A stretch of DNA of 64,000 nt from Diphasiastrum complanatum (taxonomy: Eukaryota; Streptophyta; Lycopodiopsida; Lycopodiales; Lycopodiaceae), in assembly GCA_029204225.1 (NCBI GenBank), contig CM055108.1, positions 17,175,125 to 17,239,124 of the forward strand, written 5' to 3'. Shown here in pieces: positions 23,739 to 34,623 of this stretch; the first letter of the stretch is position 1; each line of letters starts with the position of its first letter. Under the pieces are notes generated by a model. It saw nothing but the letters and a program-made list of their open reading frames with translations. It did not search any database and had not been told where the DNA came from. The translations under genes and the position numbers were made by a program.

Positions 23739-25606
23739 AATGGTTTGTCAAGATTAGCACTTAACCTCATAGCTTTAGCACTTTCACATAAAGTCTGATT
23801 CTTCCTTTCAGCCACTCCATTTTGTTGTGGGGTCCTTGATGTTGTATACTCCCTCTTGGTCCCATGCTCATCACAAAAGGCCTTGAACTTGTTAGATATG
23901 TACTCACCACCATTGTCACCTCTCAAGCACTTGATCTTTGTGGAAAATTGGTTCTCCCTTGCATTCTTGAACTTGACAAAGACATCATACACTTCATCCT
24001 TGCTCTTTAGTAGATAGATCCAACAAAATCTACTAAAATCATCAATGAATGTTACATACATCTTAGCTCCATTATTGCTAATTGTAGTAAATCCATGAAT
24101 ATCTGAATGTACAAGTTGAAAAGGCTTTGTACATCTAGAAATAGATATAGTATAAGGTAGTCTATGTGACTTAGACAAAGCACAAGACTCACAAACATGC
24201 TTGTCATTACTTAAGGAACTTGGAAGATCAATCACAACCTTCTTCCTTGCCATTACCTCCAATGACTTGAAGTTGAGGTGTCCCATCCTTTTGTGCCAAA
24301 CCTCTTGAATAGAAATTTGCTCCCTTGAAACACATCCAACTTGGTTAGCAATAACACAAGCATCAAGTTTGAACAACTTCCCTTGCCTTTTACCTTTTCC
24401 AATCAAGACATCCTTCCTTTTGATCAAACAAGCATCTCCATCAAACTCCACCTTGAGGCCCTTACTTAGCATTTGACTCACACTAGGCAAATTCTTGGTA
24501 ATAGATGGAATAAACAAGACATCCTCCAAATGAACATCCCTATTTGTAGAGAAAGAAATAGGAATTTTGCCAATCCCTTTGATTGCACACTCACCATCAT
24601 TGGCCGTGTAGATCACCCTCTTGTCATCTCCATATGCCAACAAAGAAGTGAAGTACTCTTTGTGAAAGGTCATGTGTGAACTTGCTCCACTATCAATCCA
24701 CCAAGGATCTAGATCTCCATCATTAGCAAGCATACATGAAGACATCACAAAAGCATCATCATTTGCATCTTGCACATCCAAACCATCCTCATCAAGAGTA
24801 AGATTACCTTGCTTGTCTCCTTGATCTCTCTTCTTCTTGTAGCACTCATTTGCAAAGTGTCCTTTGATGCCACAATAGAAGCATTGAAGCTTTGATCTAT
24901 CCTTCTTTTTGCCACTTGAAGAAGCATCCACTTGATCTTGCCCTTTAGACCACTTGCTTTTGGTTTTGCCCTTGAATTTGCCCTTTGTGAAAATAGCATC
25001 CTCTTGAAGTGTCAATGTAGATCCACCTCTTGCTTGAAGCCTATATTCCTCATTGATCAAGATCTCTTGAAGATCCATCAAACTTGGCAAAGTCTTTTGG
25101 ATAGCAATACTTTGAACAATGTTAGCATGAGCATCCAACAAGCCATTAAGAATCACTTGAATAAGCTCTCCTTCCTTAATGCTTTCATCTATGCAAGCTA
25201 ACTCATCATTCAATGCTTTCATTCTCAAAACAAAAGTACTTGGACTTTCTTCATTCTTTTGCAAACAAGAAAAGATTTGCCTTCTTAGAGTCAACACTCT
25301 AGAAGTAGACTTGGATTCATAAAGCTTCTTCAATGAATTCCAAGCTTCCAAAGATGATGTGCACTTACCAACTTCCTTGAGAAGTTCATTGGTAACATTC
25401 ATCTTTATCATGTGTAGAGCCTTCTTGGCCCTCTTCTCATATCTCAATGGATCTTGTTGTGTTGCTGGTCTCTCCTCCAAACCTACAACAATATCCAAAA
25501 CATCATTCATCTCAAGAAGTGACTCCATCCTCACTTTCCATAATGAATAGTTACTTGAGGTAAGCCTATCATTGGCTTCCAACATGACTCCAATTGAGGT
25601 TGCCAT
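23621..25606 (-). pseudogene. copia gag-protease-integrase, element I(-)
   Basis: 661 codons, differing from the plus copy at only a handful of residues (for example NEEYRLQ versus NEQYRLQ, CGIKGHFANEC versus CGIKGHFASEC, KNLPSVSQ versus KNLLSVSQ, HGTKREY versus HGIKREY). The zinc knuckle, DSGASSH protease motif and integrase HSDIHG, DNGGEY and NGVAE motifs are present. It ends in the same out-of-frame tail after WDQALLVPISCAIGG as the plus copy. The start codon is placed at the same MATSIGVML position, 588 bp downstream of the PBS. Confidence 0.93.
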
Positions 25607-26194
25607 GTAACAATGACCTGATCTTCTCTTTCAACCTGCTTCAATGCACAAAGCACTCCTTTGAACAACAACAAATGCTTTCAAAAGAAATCACCAAGAT
25701 TTGAAACTATCTCACAAATTCTCTTCTAGCACTTATCCAAGTAAATCAACACATAGAATCATGGAATCTTGACCAACCTATGATCTATCCTCAATCTAAT
25801 GACTTTTGCCACTTCCTAAGATTGAAACACACTCAAATCAAGTCCAACAACCTCACTATCTAGAGATCCAATCAAAATTACGGTTTTGACAAAATCACAA
25901 TAAATTGACTATTCCAAATCTACATGCAAATGCTGAAAATTTGATATGCAATCTATAAGCCACCACTTAGGTTGAACCAATGATCCAAAAATCGGCCAAA
26001 TCCAGCATGTGAATACAAAAAATAGAATTGAACAAGTATATTGACCTATTTAGTGTTTTGATCTACAAAAGATCCAATCTACAAAAGCAAAAAATCCGAT
26101 TTTGGTGTAGAATCCTCTCTAGCATGCTCTAGACTTGATATCTTCACCAAATCATTGATAGATCTGATTTCCTCCTTCATAACCTGAAACACAA

Positions 26195-26206
26195 GCTCTG
26201 ATACCA
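26195..26206 (-). other. primer-binding site of element I(-)
   Basis: GCTCTGATACCA on the plus strand, that is, a perfect TGGTATCAGAGC on the element strand, directly next to the LTR terminus at 26207. Confidence 0.95.
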
Positions 26207-26857
26207 TGTGAAAGATTTCAGATCCTTAAGATCCAATCTACTTGAATGATCTTTGGTTAGAAAGAGAAATACACTACCAAGTTCATCAATGTAGAAAAAT
26301 CAGCATCTACACACAATTTGAGATGCAAACACTAATAGAACTTGATCAAACTTGAATGAACTGATTATGTACTATTTCTGTCCGTACAAAATCAGCAAGC
26401 TACTGTATTTCACACGTGTGGATCCAAAAATAGCAAATATAGATCATTCTACACATAGAATTGCAAGCAATCACCAAGATATTGCACCAATGGATAGTAG
26501 AACCCAAGAGAACCATGTATAAGCATGAAATGAGATAGAGAAGAGAGAAGATGACTCTCTCCATGAGTTACATCCTTTTATAGCAGGTCCAAACCCTATT
26601 TGGCCACTTGGCTTTCCCACCAAAATGCTAACCCTACCAATTTTGGGTCTAGATTCAATGTACCCAACTTATTCAAATTGAATCTACTCAAACTCACACT
26701 CTATCTTTCCCACACTTTCAAAAAAGTGTTTATTCAAATGAAATTTAGACTAATGAACTTTGAAAAGTCAACCTCTAAGTCTAAAACAAGTTTTGGCCTC
26801 AATATGCCAAATATGGAAATATTGCAAAATGTGATGAAACTAGTTGAATCTTTCACA
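26207..26857 (-). repeat. full-length 5' LTR of element I(-), 651 bp
   Basis: Bounded by TGTGAAAG (26207) and CTTTCACA (26857). Contains CACACGTGTG at 26411-26420 and a TATA box (complement CCTTTTATA, 26574-26582). It is the only complete LTR of this family in the window and so defines the truncations of the other two. Confidence 0.94.
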
Positions 26858-26861
26858 CTAT

Positions 26862-27262
26862 GTTGATCTGTCTCGGAAGCACAAGAAATTCAACGTCAAT
26901 GACATGGTGTTTTTTAGGGTCCCTTCTCACTCTAGGGGCTTGAAAATTGGTAAGTGTATAAAGTTGGTGCCTAGGTATTGCAGTCCTTTTTAAGGTTATC
27001 CAAGTGATTAACAAGGTTGCATACAGGCTAGACCTTCCAACTAATGTTGAAATTCATCCAAGTTTTCACATTAGTAAGTTAAAACCCTTGCTGGGGGTTG
27101 GGGAAACCATGTTGCCCGTGGAAGATCTAGTAGAGCTTCATGATGAGTCCGCGAGTGGACCACCTAAATCCGAAGCGATTATTAATAGCCAGCAAAAAAC
27201 TCTAAGGAATAGAGTGCTTCAAAAAAATATTAATCAGGTGGAAGGGCATGTCAGAAGATGAA
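26862..27262 (+). pseudogene. Ty3/gypsy integrase C-terminus (GPY/F-type) fragment
   Basis: Reads VDLSRKHKKFNVNDMVFFRV, then LVPRYCSPF and, after a one-base shift in a T-run near 26990, AYRLDLPTNVEIHPSFHISKLKP and LRNRVLQKNINQVEGHVR. The PRYxxPF and HPSFHISKLK motifs are the C-terminal part of gypsy integrases. The left side is cut by the copia element I(-) LTR at 26857; nothing of RT or gag is nearby. Confidence 0.87.
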
Positions 27263-27535
27263 GATAATTGGGAAAAAGGAGGCTGACCTCCAAAAGATTT
27301 ATCAAATGGCAAGTCACCCTTAGATAGAGTCTAGACAATTTGCGAGTAAATAGAGTGCGAGTAGCACAAAATAGACCAAATACGTTATGCATAAAAACAT
27401 CATAACAAAGAGTAAACCAGGTAATTTGAAGCATACGAATCTGGTCTTCCAAAAAGAACCATGCAATGAAAATGGTCTTCCAAAAAAAATCCACATGGAA
27501 GCACATCAAATGTTTAACTATGTTGTATCTATAGT

Positions 27536-30503
27536 CTATTCATCCTCACACTCGTCATCCACATAAATACAAGCATGAGCACTTTTTTTGCTCAAGGATC
27601 TTTTTGCAACATCCTCGTTTCCCATTGCTTTTGCCAATGACTCTGCATAGGATGGAAATTGACTGGATTATGCAAGCATGGATATAGAGAAGCACATCCA
27701 AGCTAATAAAAAAGCTAGCTAACTTTTTTATACATACCATTTTTGGAAGTCATCAAAATCACACTCGTCAAGATCTTCATCATCGTCCTCATCAGTGTCA
27801 ACTAGCATTGCTTGTGTAGGGGCAAATGATGATTATGCATCACATACTTTTTAAATCAGTGAAAATACAACATAGTTTGTTCTCATAATCAACAACAAAA
27901 AGAAAGGACAAACAAAACAAACCATATCGCTTCAAGGCTAGATCCAATGTTGCCTGATCCAAACCCATTGCAATGCAATGTCATCCGGTGCATCTACAAG
28001 CATACAATGTTCCGCCTCCGCCCATAAATGGGTCAACAACCACACCTGAATGCTTGCAACACATCTCTACAATGAAATGCAGGAAATGAGGACTCTTCTC
28101 CATCCCTCCTCGTGCCGACAAAGACGTTGCTGAATCAAATAGTCTCTCTGCCATAGGGTAATAATGTATCCAATGGTCTTTATACTCCCAAATAAGGAAG
28201 GGTCAACCAAATCACAATCACCCATGGGCAATTGCAGTGAAGCATCTAGGCGACATAAAATATAAACACCTAGCATATTCACCTGGGCAACACATTGGTG
28301 AATTTATCAATCATCGATACAAGTATGATAACATATTAGAAAATTGATATAATAGTGAGGGAAAAAATGCGTACCTGAATACCCTTCACACTCACTCCAA
28401 ATTTATCAACGCCTCGTAGAATAGCTTCACGCATCACTCTCAGGCCACTTTTTTTGGCAAATCTAACAAGCAATGGTATTTCTGGTACACCGATAATTGA
28501 AACGACCAATCCATCATCATCAAGTATTACAGATGTAAACTGCATAGTACTCTCAAATAAATGATTATCCAATTTGTTCCATATAGGGACATGGCCAGTT
28601 AATCCATCTGGAATCATATTCATGGGAAAATCGAGCAACACGAGGTCGGCACTATAAGAAACAGATTTACCTCTCCTAGTCCTAGACCCTGTGCAAACTG
28701 ATCGTAAATGTGAGAGTATGGAAAGCATCTCGACTGCCGTTGTTTTCGACGCGGCACACTTGGAAATATTTAATATATCTCCGCACACGGTAAAAATCTA
28801 CATAATTTGAGAACAAGATGAATATCAGAATTTGAAAAACACATGACAAAATATGTGTTTTTTAATACTAGCATGTTAATGTCCAAATAACATTTACTAT
28901 ACCTTGCTGTTGGACTTGGATGAATTGAACAATGGCTTCATGAATTCAAAAGAATCACGCAGTCGCTTTGCACTATGGGCCATGGCATGAGTGGTGACAA
29001 TTGCAGGTGCAAATGCTTGTTCCTTTCCTTTACGACTTACCTTTGCTAGACGTTGTCATGGCACTCTATCTTCAGTTTGTTGGTCTTCATCCTCTAGTCT
29101 GGACTCAAGTGCAGCTGCCATATCTGTCTCCAAGTGAGGCCCATCAATGTCGTGAGGTGCGACCGAGAGAGCACCCTTGGCATGCATATTATAGCTCTCT
29201 TTCTCATCCTCTGGGCAAGAACTTGCTGGAAAGTCAATCCACCAAGGATTGTTTGCTATTTTCCACTCACTTAAATTTAGACGCTCATTGAAATGATATG
29301 CATCACTGTACATACAACTCTCTTTATCTGAAATCTTGGTCCACAGCCTAAAGTATGAAGGCATCTTTTCAAGTTGTTTCATTTTCACAAAATATGAGAT
29401 ATACCTGCATGCATAGTGGTTACCAGATTTACAAAAACTCAAAGTTGAGAGTGGACCAACAAAGATACAATAGTAAAAAGATCATCCTACAAATATTATT
29501 ATATTATCATAAGCACTTTGATATGACTACCTCCAAATCACTCATTTTGCCCCACCCTTTATATCGGGTTGCTCCTTAGCACTTTTCGCCAGTTCCATGT
29601 CTGGCTCAATGGAAGAAAACATTTTTTTCCTGTACTGCAGCTTAAAATCCATAAAGTAGTCATTGAAAGATTCAGCATTGCCCAGTGACATAGGTCCTGT
29701 AAAAGAAAGTCAGCTTCTCTCATCAACACCAAAACATTAAATTGTTATCTAATACCAAATATTGTGAAACAAGATATGCGATAGGGAGATTGCTACAAAA
29801 TATACACAGATCTACAAAACACTTACGCAAAGCCATACACTCTGCTAACACTTTGCTTGCTATTTCAAACAAGTACTCTAGCCAAGTTTCTTTGGCAACC
29901 CACAATCTAAAATCTTTATCATTTTTTGGGATTCCAAATTGGCCACTCATAGGAACAACACACCATTTAAGCCACTTGCATTTTTTCTCATTTGGAACTG
30001 AAGAACAACGCAAGTGATGCAACTTTTCTATACCAAGTGTGACCCCCATACTGGTGGTTTCTGTGCTCATCACCAACTCAAACCATTCAATGCCCAAAGC
30101 AGGGTTCACTATGCCCAACATTTTCCCCATCTTGTTTGTCCATCTGTAGTGACCAACAGATTCGGCTTCTTTTATGGTCTTGTGTGCTTTGTTCGTGCCA
30201 GCATTGAACTTGGCTCCAACCTCATCCATCTCTTGTGCAAAGTCATGCTACACATTCATCATGCACTCAACTCAAAAATGCACACAATAAATATCTTGGC
30301 CAAAAAACATTTGCTTAATAATAGAAAAATGCAACATGCTCAATAATGCATATCTCACATAGCACTCTAGCAAGCATATAACGTGTAAGAGGATACCACA
30401 TGATGTCTCCACGTTTCAATTCTATTGCTCGTATCTTTTCCACCTCAGCTATTTCAACGTCCGTAAATTTTGTCTTGAAATAATCAAATGAACACTCACA
30501 CAA
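27536..30503 (-). pseudogene. multi-exon gene with N4/N6-type DNA methyltransferase-like domain, disabled
   Basis: A spliced gene model on the minus strand. Proposed exons: 30503-30366 (5' end and donor uncertain), 30247-29827, 29696-29531, 29404-28903, 28797-28375, 28282-27923, 27810-27738, 27642-27536 (stop TAG). Most junctions have GT..AG with matching phases, for example donor GTAAGT at 29826 and acceptor TTTTACAG at 29697. The exons read HDFAQEMDEVGAKFNAG, WRYISYFVKMKQLEKMPS, WKIANNPWWIDFP, VCGDILNISKCAASK, ADLVLLDFP, KDHWIHYYPMAERLFDS and VVVDPFMGGGGTLYACR, then an acidic tail DTDEDDDEDLDECDFDDF. DLVLLDFP followed by DPFMGGGGT resembles motifs IV and I of beta-class amino-methyltransferases, with the usual PPY/PPW missing. 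In-frame TGAs lie in the exons at about 29540, 28955 and 27965, and there is a frameshift near 28200. Substrate and true function are unknown. Confidence 0.68.
27923..28797 (-). other. methyltransferase-like module of the spliced gene
   Basis: The two largest C-terminal exons hold the catalytic-looking part. The 141-codon exon 28797-28375 contains SYSADLVLLDFPMNMIPDG and a following LDDDGLVVSIIG strand and RFAKKSGLRVMREAILRG helix. The exon 28282-27923 contains PHFLHFIVEMCCKHSGVVVD, the glycine-rich PFMGGGGTL and, after a TGA, HCIAMGLDQATLDLALKRY. The GLD after the glycine-rich loop is where an AdoMet-contacting acidic residue is expected. The order motif IV then motif I is that of beta-class enzymes. 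Missing prolines of DPPY make activity doubtful even in an intact homologue. Confidence 0.6.
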
Positions 30504-30529
30504 TCGTCAAACACTATACAACTGATCGC

Positions 30530-32769
30530 CCAACTCAGTTTTTGTTAAAAATTCACAATTCTAGGTCTGACCTAGTATTGTACGGAATCAGGTGCTCAGA
30601 CACATGTGAGGAACATCCAATTTCAGTTTGGAAGTTCTCTCTCATGTTTGATTCATTTATCTTGCTTGATAGCTTGTTTTGAAGCTATTTTTGTCTAGTT
30701 TCTGTTGCAATCAGTTTCATTCCATTTGGTTGAGCCAATCAAAAATTATAAGCTTTTGAAGAGGGTTAGGTAGGGCACCTAGACCTGGGTGGACACATTT
30801 GGTTTGGTCAAGAGATTGCTTGGTTGATCCAAAATCACAGTTGTATGCTTGCCAATCTCATCTATATGTGATATAGGCACTGTTTTGAGATCTTAGCCAT
30901 CTTGTTTCATGCAATATCATTGTATTTGAGTCAAATTTGGTTTCTTAGTGTATTTCACATGTTCTAAGAGTGTTAGATCCTAACTTTGCCTATACTCCAT
31001 CATTTGATGTGAAATAGATTTTGTTTTAGAGAGATTTGAGTAGCTAGTGAGAATCAATTCACAAATAGTTGCAAGATCTTTCATAGGAGGAGATTGTAAT
31101 CAATTATAGGATCCTATTGAGAGTGTGTAGCAACATTTATTGTTCATCATTTGAGTTTTCTTCACTTCAAATGTCTTCAATGGGTTCATCCTTGTTGGAA
31201 CCAAGTGAAAGATTGACCACTTCAAATTATTCAATTTGGAAAATGAGGATGGAGTCCATCTTGATCCTTCAAGACGTGATGGACATAGTTCTTGGCCTTG
31301 AAGAAGAACCACAAGTTCTTCAATAGGTTCAAAAATACAAAAAGAGAGCTAGGATGGCTCTCCACTACATTAAGATGAATGTCTCTAATGAGATATTGAG
31401 GGAGATAGGTACTTGTACAATAGCCAAAGAAGCTTGGGATTGTCTCAAGGCTATCTATGAGGCTAAGAATACCTCTAAGCTTCTCACTCTTAGTCTTTCA
31501 AAGTAGCCAAAAGAGTGATGAGAGTGCATCTAGTTATGTTTTGAGAGTAAAAGATATTCATAGAGAACTTGCTTGTATTGGTGATTCCATCAATCAAAAT
31601 GAGCTAGTTCAAGTCATTCTCAATGGCTTGAGAAGTGAATTTGATAACCTTGTCCAATCCTATGCCATTAAGGAGGAGCTACCAAGTTTGGAGGCTCTCC
31701 AAAGTGTGCTAATTTTGGAAGAATCAAGACAAGAGTACAAGCTCTTGAGGATGGATAAGCTTTCTCTCACTCATAATGATGGCAAAGCTCTCTTTGCCAA
31801 GGATAAGCACAAAGGGAGGAGCAAGAACCAACATCAACAATCCTCAAGCAAGGACAAAGTCAAATCCAAAGACAAAGATGAGGAGGAAGATGATTCCTCT
31901 AATGCTTCATCATCCAAGCTCAAGAAGAAGAAGATCAAGTGCTTTTATTGTGGCAAGAAAGGTCATTATGCCACCAATTGCTTCAAGAAGAAGAATCAAC
32001 TCAAGCAAGCCAACATCACCAATGAGAAGGAAGGCATTATTGCAAGTGATGGAGAGGGATCTCTTATGGTCTCTAGTTTATCATCTACTCCTTTCAAGAA
32101 GGAAGGCCTATGGTATATTGATAGTGGAGCCTCTTCACATATGTGTAGCTCCAAGGACTCTTTCTCTTATATTGCACCTTATGATGGAGTCAAGAAATCA
32201 ATATACACTGCAAATGATTTTGAGTGTCCTATTGAAGGCATAGGGAACATTCCCTTGAAGCTTGCATCCTCTAAAGTTCTTTCTCTCGAATATATCTCCA
32301 ATAAATTTCAAGATTTTTGTGAGCTTGAAGGCATTAAAAGAGAGTTTTCTTGTGCCTACTCTCCATCTCAAAATGGAGTGGCCGAGAGAAAGAATAGATC
32401 TCTATGTGAATGTGCAAAATCTATGAGAATTGAGGCATCTTTGCCCAAAGATTTCTGGGGAGAAGCCATTAATTGTGCAAATTATCTTTGCAATAGGCTC
32501 CCACATATAGCTCTTGGAGGAAAGTCACCATATGAAATCTTATTTTTGAAGAAGCCTAAGGTTGATCACCTTAGAGTTTTTGGGTGCTTATGCTTTGTCC
32601 ATATTCCCTTGGAAACAAGGAAGAAGGAAGATCCTAGTGCATGCAAAGGGATCATGGTTGGATACTCATCCACCAAGAAGGCCTACAGAGTCTTTATACT
32701 CTCTCTTCTCAAGTTATTGAAAGTAGAGATGTTGTCTTTCATGAAGACCAAGAAACAGAAAGGCAAGGC
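30530..32769 (+). mobile_element. 5'-truncated copia fragment with integrase deletion
   Basis: Comprises a non-coding leader (about 30530-31170) in the style of the leaders of elements I and II, then gag, protease and a late integrase piece. No LTR or PBS was found at the left, where it meets the methyltransferase-like gene, and the right end at about 32769 joins the proline-rich fragment. RT and RNase H are absent. Confidence 0.8.
31171..32769 (+). pseudogene. copia gag-protease fused in frame to integrase C-terminus
   Basis: Gag starts MSSMGSSLLEPSERLTTSNY. A TAG replaces a Gln codon at about 31324 and the frame shifts near 31495. The next frame carries the rest of gag, zinc knuckle CFYCGKKGHYATNC (intact) and protease WYIDSGASSHMC (intact). 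After LKLASSKVLSL it jumps directly to EYISNKFQDFCELEG and SQNGVAERKNRSLCECAKS, so the HHCC domain and the first two catalytic Asp of integrase are deleted without breaking the frame. It continues GCLCFVHIPLETRKKEDP and GYSSTKKAYRVF, then loses frame at about 32696 (one base missing). The open frame runs on to 32908, but past 32769 it is unrelated sequence. Confidence 0.88.
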
Positions 32770-34192
32770 AGTCAGTACTGATGCCGACATCGCTCCAGAT
32801 ATTTTATCCAGTGACATAGGAGTCGAATATGCTAAATTTGGTGGGAGCCTTAAACCTTCTCTGGTCCCAAAGGAAGTACTAGCACAACAAAAAGCCCTCC
32901 TCCAATAGGCTACATCAAGATGGCAAATAGTAGCAGTAGCATGCAACTCTAGGGAAGCAGGTGCATCTGGCTCCGGAGGGGTCCAAGCCACTCAGGGAAC
33001 TTCAGCAATGCAGGCAATATCTCTTCTTCCAACCATTTCCCTATCCCAACCACTAACTACCCCACTCGTCACCACTTCCACCCCTTCCTTCATAACACAT
33101 GATTTGACTCCACTATTCCAAAAGAAACCCTCTCCTATACATACATCCCCTCTACTTGACTCCTCAGTCAATGTAGATGATTTTGCTCTACAATTACTCA
33201 CCCAAATTCCATCCATTGCTACTCCTGTTCAGTCTTCTCCTTCACGTGTTTCCTCTCCCCCGAAACTTCCAACACTTCCAACTTCACCTCCTCTCAATCC
33301 ACAATCTCCCCCTCTAAATCCACAATCTCCTCCTTTGAAACTCCAATCCCCTCCACCCTCCTATTCCCCAAATCCCTCATCTCCACAATTTTAAGATCTT
33401 CTCCCTTGCAACCCTATGCCTTATCCTAATTACCAACACTCCTTCCCTGACATCGGCCTATGGGAGCAACTACCACTAACTGTCCATAAGATCGTATGGT
33501 TGGTGAATGAACTTCAATACAACATCTATGGCACTTTGTCAGGACAACAAGCAGTAAGACAGGTCAATGATGGCGCCATTTAACAACTTCAGTAGGAAAA
33601 TGGAAGGTTGGTGGCTGAATCTGCTCAACAAAAACGACAAATCCATAACCTCACCACCTATAATGAATAGTAGCAGCAAATGCTCAGCCACCTACATAAC
33701 CAACTCTAGCTGAAGATATCCAATATGCAAACCGTCATCGACAACCTCTCAGCAGGATGGGATGAGGCCTTAGCCGATGCACAAGTAGCACGTTCTGAAC
33801 TAGAATTGTTCAATTTCAATGATTTTGCACCACCAACTATTCCCGAGGGAACTCAAATTCCAGTGGTGGCATATCAAAAGTTGGCCCAAAAGTTAAAAGC
33901 CACGACAGAGCAACACTCCAATCTGCAACAATCATACACTGCTTCCGTCGAGGCCCTTAACCAACATATCTCCACCCTGGAAGACAGATTGAAGGTAGTC
34001 ACTCAATCAACACCTTCTATCCATGCAGAGCATGCTCAGTTCCATGACTCTAGGCCTCACTTTGATGGATCAGATGGTGGCGATGGGGCAAGATTTCAAC
34101 AACCTCCAACAAACAAGTACCTCGATCTTGATAGGGAGTCGACTTTCATCGATCCACAGACATCTGAGTGGACGAGCTCAAGAACTTTTTAG
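32770..34192 (+). pseudogene. proline-rich/coiled-coil ORF, copy 1
   Basis: Parts readable in order: a proline/serine-rich stretch (33008-33394, with PTSPPLNPQSPPLNPQSPP), a block PDIGLWEQLPLTVHK, then a heptad-like region ending in QKLKATTEQHSNLQQSYTAS and LEDRLKVVT, and a tail with AQFHDSRPHFDG and a stop at 34190. Four stops interrupt the middle (for example at 33582 and 33669). The blocks PDIGLW, FAPPTIPEGTQ and QKLKA align with the minus-strand copy at 42.9-42.0 kb. It is not copia Pol. It may be the first ORF of another element; the function is unknown. Confidence 0.6.
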
Positions 34193-34620
34193 GCTCTTTT
34201 TCCCTCATGTACAAATGGAATTTGATGTTGCTTGCCCTTTTGACAGGCTTCATAGAAGTCGATGTTGGGTCTGGATATCTTCAAACCTATGACTATCTCT
34301 TTTCTGCTCATGTCATAGAGGCTTTTCATGTTCTGATGATACATTCTCTTGTGCCTTTTGTACTTTTAGATGGTTTCTATATTCTATTATGGTTGTCCCC
34401 CAACTAATAGAATTAGATTGATCTTAAAGTGCATCGTGTAGGGTGATTACGTGTAAGATTCACTCTAGTCATGGTTTCTATTGCTTGTTTAGGGTTCTTC
34501 CAAAGTGGTCTCCCTACTGGACGAACACTCTAATTAAGAAGGAATAGATTAAGCAACACTATGGCGGTCTCCTAACTAGTGGATAACTTAACTTGAACTT
34601 AGGAATTAACTTAGCTTAGG
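34193..34620. other. spacer, nothing recognised
   Basis: No gene or repeat recognised between the two proline-rich loci. Confidence 0.5.
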
Positions 34621-34623
34621 AAT

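Larger units (their letters stand above)
21199..26857 (-). mobile_element. copia element I(-), tail to tail with I(+)
   Basis: A near-complete copia element on the minus strand: 5' LTR 26207-26857, perfect PBS 26195-26206, leader, gag-PR-IN, RT, RNase H, polypurine tract (complement, 21661-21673) and a 3' LTR truncated at the junction with I(+). Coding regions match I(+) almost base for base where both exist, including a shared integrase frameshift. No target duplication was seen around this element or around the pair (left flank GTAGA, right flank CTATG). Confidence 0.93.

Noticed and set aside
24473-25550. Plus-strand ORFs antisense to gag-integrase of element I(-), and their mirror images at 17376-18453
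   Set aside because: They are antisense shadows, present in both copies only because the copies are nearly identical.
29001-30346. Plus-strand ORFs of 90-110 codons over the methyltransferase-like gene
   Set aside because: They run antisense across predicted exons and introns and have no recognisable motif.
27536-30503. DIRS-type retrotransposon, since some DIRS elements carry a Dam-like methyltransferase
   Set aside because: The gene has several spliceosomal introns with matching phases and no tyrosine recombinase or RT attached to it.
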